This document shows positions 60,902-64,000 of a stretch of 64,000 nt of DNA, piece after piece (the first letter of the stretch is position 1; every line of letters begins with the position of its first letter). Position numbers and translations under genes: made by a program. The DNA is from Methylopila henanensis (lineage in GTDB: Bacteria; Pseudomonadota; Alphaproteobacteria; Rhizobiales; Methylopilaceae), in the NCBI RefSeq assembly GCF_042681025.1, contig NZ_JBHUER010000014.1, positions 23,824 through 87,823 of the forward strand. Direction: 5' to 3'. A model generated the notes under the pieces. The model ran no database searches, was not told the DNA's origin, and was given only the letters and a program-made list of their open reading frames with translations.

Positions 60902-61093
60902 CTAGGTCTTCAGCGGCGCGACTTCTTTGGATTCGTTGAGCTTTTCGGCGAGAGTCTCGGCTTCTTCGCGTTGCAGCTTCATCGACAGCCCGTCGAGATC
61001 GACCAGCGCGCCCCTGGCGTCGACGACGCCCCAGCAACGGTCGCCAAAATCGTGAAGCTTGCGGATGCGATAAGGCTTTTGCGGCTGCCGCAT
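60902..61093 (-). CDS. Small hypothetical protein
   Basis: A 63-residue basic protein starting MRQPQKPYRIRKLHDFGDRCWG, with a short conserved-looking core (VDARGALVDLDGLSMKLQ) and a helical end. GGAG lies 9 bases before ATG 61093. It follows a GC-rich hairpin-like stretch at 60838-60880 after the caa3 operon. No family recognised. The 200 bases on to 61296 hold nothing I can support. Confidence 0.5.
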   Translation of the reverse strand: MRQPQKPYRIRKLHDFGDRCWGVVDARGALVDLDGLSMKLQREEAETLAEKLNESKEVAPLKT

Positions 61094-61296
61094 GGGTCGG
61101 TGCTCCGGGAAGGGACGGGGGCTTTTCTCCAATGACCATGGTCGGGAGCTCGGGCGAGCCCCCGCATTCGGTCGCGCCGAGCTCTACGCCGCGCGAAGAG
61201 ATCCGCATGACGTCTGCGCGGCGTGCCGCTTTTGGTACGATGACTTTGCGGTAACGCGAACACCGGCCGGAAGTTCCTCGGGGGCAGAGCGGCCCG

Positions 61297-61554
61297 TCAA
61301 CCGGCGGCGGCCGCGCTCCAGCTCGGCGAGCGAGGATATCCGACGTAGTAGACGCGGCCGAGCTTCATCCTTTTGGCGAGATGCCGGGCCTCGACCGTCC
61401 AGAAGGCGTGCTTGTCCGGCGCCACGAGATAGCGCAGGCCGAGCGGCTCCCGGACGATCTGCACGCCAGCGCCGCTCGTGCGCCATTCGATGACGAGGTA
61501 GCTCTCGCCATCGGGCGGACTTTCGCCGTCCAGCAGGGTAACGGTCGCGATCAT
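61297..61554 (-). CDS. Small hypothetical protein
   Basis: An 85-residue protein (MIATVTLLDGE...VIEWRTSGAGVQIVREP), with a WTVEARHLAKRMKLGRVYYVGYPR core and an Ala/Ser tail. It looks like a compact, mostly beta single domain. No named family, no signal peptide. Coding status is supported mainly by ordinary amino-acid composition. Confidence 0.5.
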   Translation of the reverse strand: MIATVTLLDGESPPDGESYLVIEWRTSGAGVQIVREPLGLRYLVAPDKHAFWTVEARHLAKRMKLGRVYYVGYPRSPSWSAAAAG

Positions 61555-61615
61555 GGAGCCCGAAGCGGCAGGAGGAGACCGCTGCTAGCGCGTCGCCGCC
61601 TGCTTCGCCAGAGAA

Positions 61616-61714
61616 CTACTTCCCGATAGGCGACATGTTTTTGCGGAGCGCGCGGGCGGTGTCCGCCGGCGTCGCGTCAGCTTTCGCCGCCCGCTCACGA
61701 TCGGCTTTCGTCAT
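61616..61714 (-). CDS. Possible 32-residue small protein
   Basis: Reads MTKADRERAAKADATPADTARALRK, then NMSPIGK and stop. Charged, predicted helical, with only a weak ribosome site. Composition looks protein-like rather than random, but this is a low-confidence call. Confidence 0.3.
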   Translation of the reverse strand: MTKADRERAAKADATPADTARALRKNMSPIGK

Positions 61715-61835
61715 TCGACGTTCCACCCGAAGGCTACGTCGTCTTATCTGGGCGTCGGCGGTCTTTGGCCATCTTTTGGCTTGCATGACGTGAGGCTTCC
61801 CCCGATCCTGCGCCCAAACGTACGGGGGGAAACGT

Positions 61836-62255
61836 ATGAACAGACTTTTCGCGGCGCTCGCGATCGTGAGCCTTACGGGCCCTGTCTATGGGCAGACGAA
61901 ATCGGAGCCCCCGGGCGTCAACCCTCCCTCCGCGTCAGGCGGCGCGCGAGCCGCCCCGACGCCGTCGTCGACCGATCGCGGCATGGCGCTCATGAGCGCC
62001 CGCGTGCTGAACACGGGGGCTTTGCTCGGGGGCGCCGGCGTCGAATCATCGGTCAAAGCCGCTGCCGGCATCTACTACGTCACGTTCGGCCGCGATCTGA
62101 CGGACTGCGCGAGCGTCGCGACCTCCACGAATGCATTCGACATCAATTACGCCATCACCACATATCAGAATACGCTGACGGTTTACTCGTACAGAAGCGG
62201 CAATCAGGCGTTGCAGAACTCGGACTTCAGCTTGATTACGTATTGCGATCGCTGA
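61836..62255 (+). CDS. Small secreted protein, copy 2 of a two-member family
   Basis: A 139-residue protein with signal peptide (FAALAIVSLTGPVYG), a Pro/Ser-rich linker, then DRGMALMSARV, YYVTFGRDLTDC and LITYCDR. It shares these blocks and two Cys with the protein at 15672-16031. It also has the same leader: TTTTGGCTTG 53 bases and GGGGGGAAACG directly upstream of the ATG. Exported, function unknown. Confidence 0.72.
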   Translation: MNRLFAALAIVSLTGPVYGQTKSEPPGVNPPSASGGARAAPTPSSTDRGMALMSARVLNTGALLGGAGVESSVKAAAGIYYVTFGRDLTDCASVATSTNAFDINYAITTYQNTLTVYSYRSGNQALQNSDFSLITYCDR

Positions 62256-62331
62256 AGCCGCTTTGCGGGTCGGGCGCGAATCACGGCGCGCGGTTCGCGG
62301 AAGGCGGTGCCTAGTTCCCCAGATGGCGTCG

Positions 62332-63759
62332 TCAGTCCCGTATGCGGCGCAGACCGGCCGCCGGTTGCTTCGGCGCTCCAGCCATCGCGCTCTCGAACCC
62401 CGCGGCGAGGCCCGCCACCACGCCGTCCCGTCCTGAGAGGCCGACGAAGCTCAGCGACGACGGCAGCCCGTCCGCGCGCGGCGCGCCGGGCGTCGCGACG
62501 GCGCAGAGATCCATCGGGTTCACGAAATAGGTGTAGGTCCCCATGACCGTGTTGCGGGCGATCGGCTCGGCCAGCATCTCGTCGATCGTGAAGATCGTCG
62601 GCACGGTCGGGACCACCAGCGCGGCGACGTCGGCCAGCGCGATCTCCGCGACCCGCTTGAGCTCCCGCATGCGGTAAAGCGCTTCGAAGGCCTCGCGCGC
62701 GGAATAGGAGAGGCCCGGCTCGATCGCCGCGCGGACCGCGGGGTGCACGCCCTCCGGCCGCTCGGCGACGACCGCCCCGTAGTCCACCAGACGCTCCGCC
62801 ACCATGGCGGACTGGAACACGAGACGCCCGGCCTCCTCGAACGGCGCGAAATCGATCTCGACCAGGTCGTGGCCGAGGCTGCGCAGCGCCGCGAGATTGG
62901 AGGCGAAGGCGGCTTCGGACGCCGCGTCGCCGAAGAACCGGAGCTGCTCAGCCTGTGGAACCGCGAGCCGCGCGGGAGCCTGGGGCAGGGCCGTCAGGTC
63001 AATCGCGCCGGCGTCGGTCCAGCTCCAGGGGTCGAGCGGATCGAAGCCGGCGATCAGGCGCAGGATCTCGTTCCCGTCCGCGACGCTGCGCGCGAACACC
63101 GGCACGCAATCGAAGAAGCGGCTGTTGAACACGAGGCCGCGCATGCTGACGAGGCCGATGGTCGGCTTCACGCCGACGACGCCGTTGCAGGCGGCGGGCA
63201 CGCGGCCCGAACCGCCGGTGTCGCTCCCGAGCGAGAACGAGACGATGTCGCGCGCCACCGCGACCGCCGAGCCCGAACTCGATCCGCCGGGGATGTAGGC
63301 CGGGTCGACGGCGTTGCGGCAGAGCGGCTCGGGCGAACGGGTGCCGTTCAGCCCGGTGGCGAACTGGTCCATCGTGTTCTTGCCGATCAGCACCGCGCCG
63401 GCCTGCTCGAGCGCCGTCACCGCCGGCGCGCTCTCATGCGGATGGATCGCGAAGACCGGGCAGTTCGACGTGGTGACCATGCCGGCCACGTGGATGTTGT
63501 CCTTGACCGAGAAGGTCAGGCCGAGCAGCGGCAGGTCGCGTCCGGCGCGCGCTTCCGCCGCCAGCCGGCGGGCGTTCTCGATCGCGGTCTCCGGCGGCGT
63601 CAGCGCGGTGAAGATCCCGGCGTCGGCGACGGCCGCGGCGCGGCGGCAGCTTTCGGCCACCAGCGCGACGGGATCGACTCCTTCAGTCAGCCTCGCCCGG
63701 ATGGACGCGAAGTCGAACGCGACAGAACCGATGTCCAAACTCTTGCTCCCAGGGCGCAT
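62332..63759 (-). CDS. Allophanate hydrolase-like amidase (AtzF type, amidase domain only)
   Basis: A 475-residue amidase-signature enzyme. Catalytic Lys in TFSVKDNIHVAG, cis-Ser in PGGSSSGSAVAVA and nucleophile Ser in SLGSDTGGSGRVPAACNG form the Ser-cis-Ser-Lys triad. PGAPRADGLPSSLSFVGLSGRD is typical of AtzF, which splits allophanate to CO2 and ammonia. The C-terminal domain present in full-length AtzF/DUR1,2 (~600 residues) is missing, and no urea carboxylase or cyanuric acid gene is near. Start at ATG 63759. Confidence 0.85.
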   Translation of the reverse strand: MRPGSKSLDIGSVAFDFASIRARLTEGVDPVALVAESCRRAAAVADAGIFTALTPPETAIENARRLAAEARAGRDLPLLGLTFSVKDNIHVAGMVTTSNCPVFAIHPHESAPAVTALEQAGAVLIGKNTMDQFATGLNGTRSPEPLCRNAVDPAYIPGGSSSGSAVAVARDIVSFSLGSDTGGSGRVPAACNGVVGVKPTIGLVSMRGLVFNSRFFDCVPVFARSVADGNEILRLIAGFDPLDPWSWTDAGAIDLTALPQAPARLAVPQAEQLRFFGDAASEAAFASNLAALRSLGHDLVEIDFAPFEEAGRLVFQSAMVAERLVDYGAVVAERPEGVHPAVRAAIEPGLSYSAREAFEALYRMRELKRVAEIALADVAALVVPTVPTIFTIDEMLAEPIARNTVMGTYTYFVNPMDLCAVATPGAPRADGLPSSLSFVGLSGRDGVVAGLAAGFESAMAGAPKQPAAGLRRIRD

Positions 63760-63938
63760 GACCAGCGGCGCATGGGCCGCGCGCCGGCGCCCGATCGGGG
63801 CTGGCGGTCTCAAGCCATTGTCCCGCAGGGAGCCTGCCGGCGAAGCAACTAATTGCGGAGCTTTCCAGCGTTTGGCGGGCGAGGGGAGGCGGATGGACGC
63901 TGCGTCCCCGCTCTTTTCGCCTTGCGTTTTCTTGAATC

Positions 63939-63970
63939 AAAACGGCCGCCCTACAAAGGCGGCCGTTTTT
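63939..63970. terminator. Bidirectional terminator
   Basis: A 12-bp stem AAAACGGCCGCC/GGCGGCCGTTTT with a 7-base loop and T/A-runs on both sides. It can end transcription in either direction; no gene facing it from the left is seen, so it probably serves a gene beyond the window on the right. 63760-63938 holds no gene I can support. Confidence 0.82.
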
Positions 63971-64000
63971 GTCTGGAAGGTTTGGTTGCGGGGACAGGAT

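Overview
The window is high-GC DNA from an alphaproteobacterium, most likely a member of Hyphomicrobiales (Rhizobiales). The evidence is the dnaJ end followed by a PmtA-type phospholipid N-methyltransferase, an FMN reductase and pyrF, together with TIGR02587/TIGR02588, DUF2059 and MetW family genes and REP-like palindromes typical of that order. No species call is justified. Almost all the DNA is coding, and many neighbouring genes overlap by 4 bases (ATGA or GTGA). One 51-base run of N (3546-3596) marks an assembly gap inside a gene.

Layout. 1-9.4 kb: housekeeping and general metabolism (dnaJ end, pmtA, FMN reductase, pyrF, FixJ-type regulator, FMN-binding protein, Ca2+/H+ antiporter, metW, methyltransferase, gloB, DUF985 cupin, DMT exporter). 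9.0-15.6 kb: a czcCBA heavy-metal efflux operon with an embedded His-rich periplasmic protein. 15.6-20.3 kb: a small secreted protein, tRNA-Val(CAC), gph, gabD-like dehydrogenase, rpiA and a DUF2059 protein. 20.3-25.6 kb: a TonB receptor/ABC uptake operon headed by a clear cobalamin riboswitch.

25.7-35.1 kb: the most interesting block. It holds a DUF971 protein, an AprA-like flavoprotein, an AprB-like two-cluster ferredoxin, a HEAT-repeat protein, a Crp/Fnr regulator, an SsuABC/NitT-type importer, a 7Fe ferredoxin and a ferredoxin-NADP reductase, all on the minus strand. Together these read as an uptake system plus an electron-transfer chain to an adenylylsulfate-reductase-like enzyme of unknown substrate. 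35.2-37.6 kb: a DMT exporter divergent from a MocR regulator.

37.6-53.3 kb: a catabolic region. A MarR regulator is divergent from one long tandem run containing a cyclic amidohydrolase, an alpha/beta hydrolase, a three-gene molybdenum hydroxylase whose iron-sulfur subunit is fused to a CoxG domain, and a five-gene LIV-type ABC importer. A carboxylate-amine ligase, a GlxA-type AraC regulator and an NCS2 xanthine/uracil permease follow. The set suggests degradation of an imported N-heterocycle or amide, but the substrate cannot be read from sequence. 53.5-60.8 kb: a caa3-type cytochrome oxidase operon (coxB with fused cytochrome c, fused subunit I+III, a small membrane protein, CtaG, a triheme cytochrome c), divergent from TIGR02587/TIGR02588. 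60.9-64 kb: small hypothetical genes, a second copy of the secreted protein found at 15.7 kb, and an allophanate-hydrolase-like amidase.

Four copies of a paired REP-like palindrome and one copy of a second palindrome type lie between genes.
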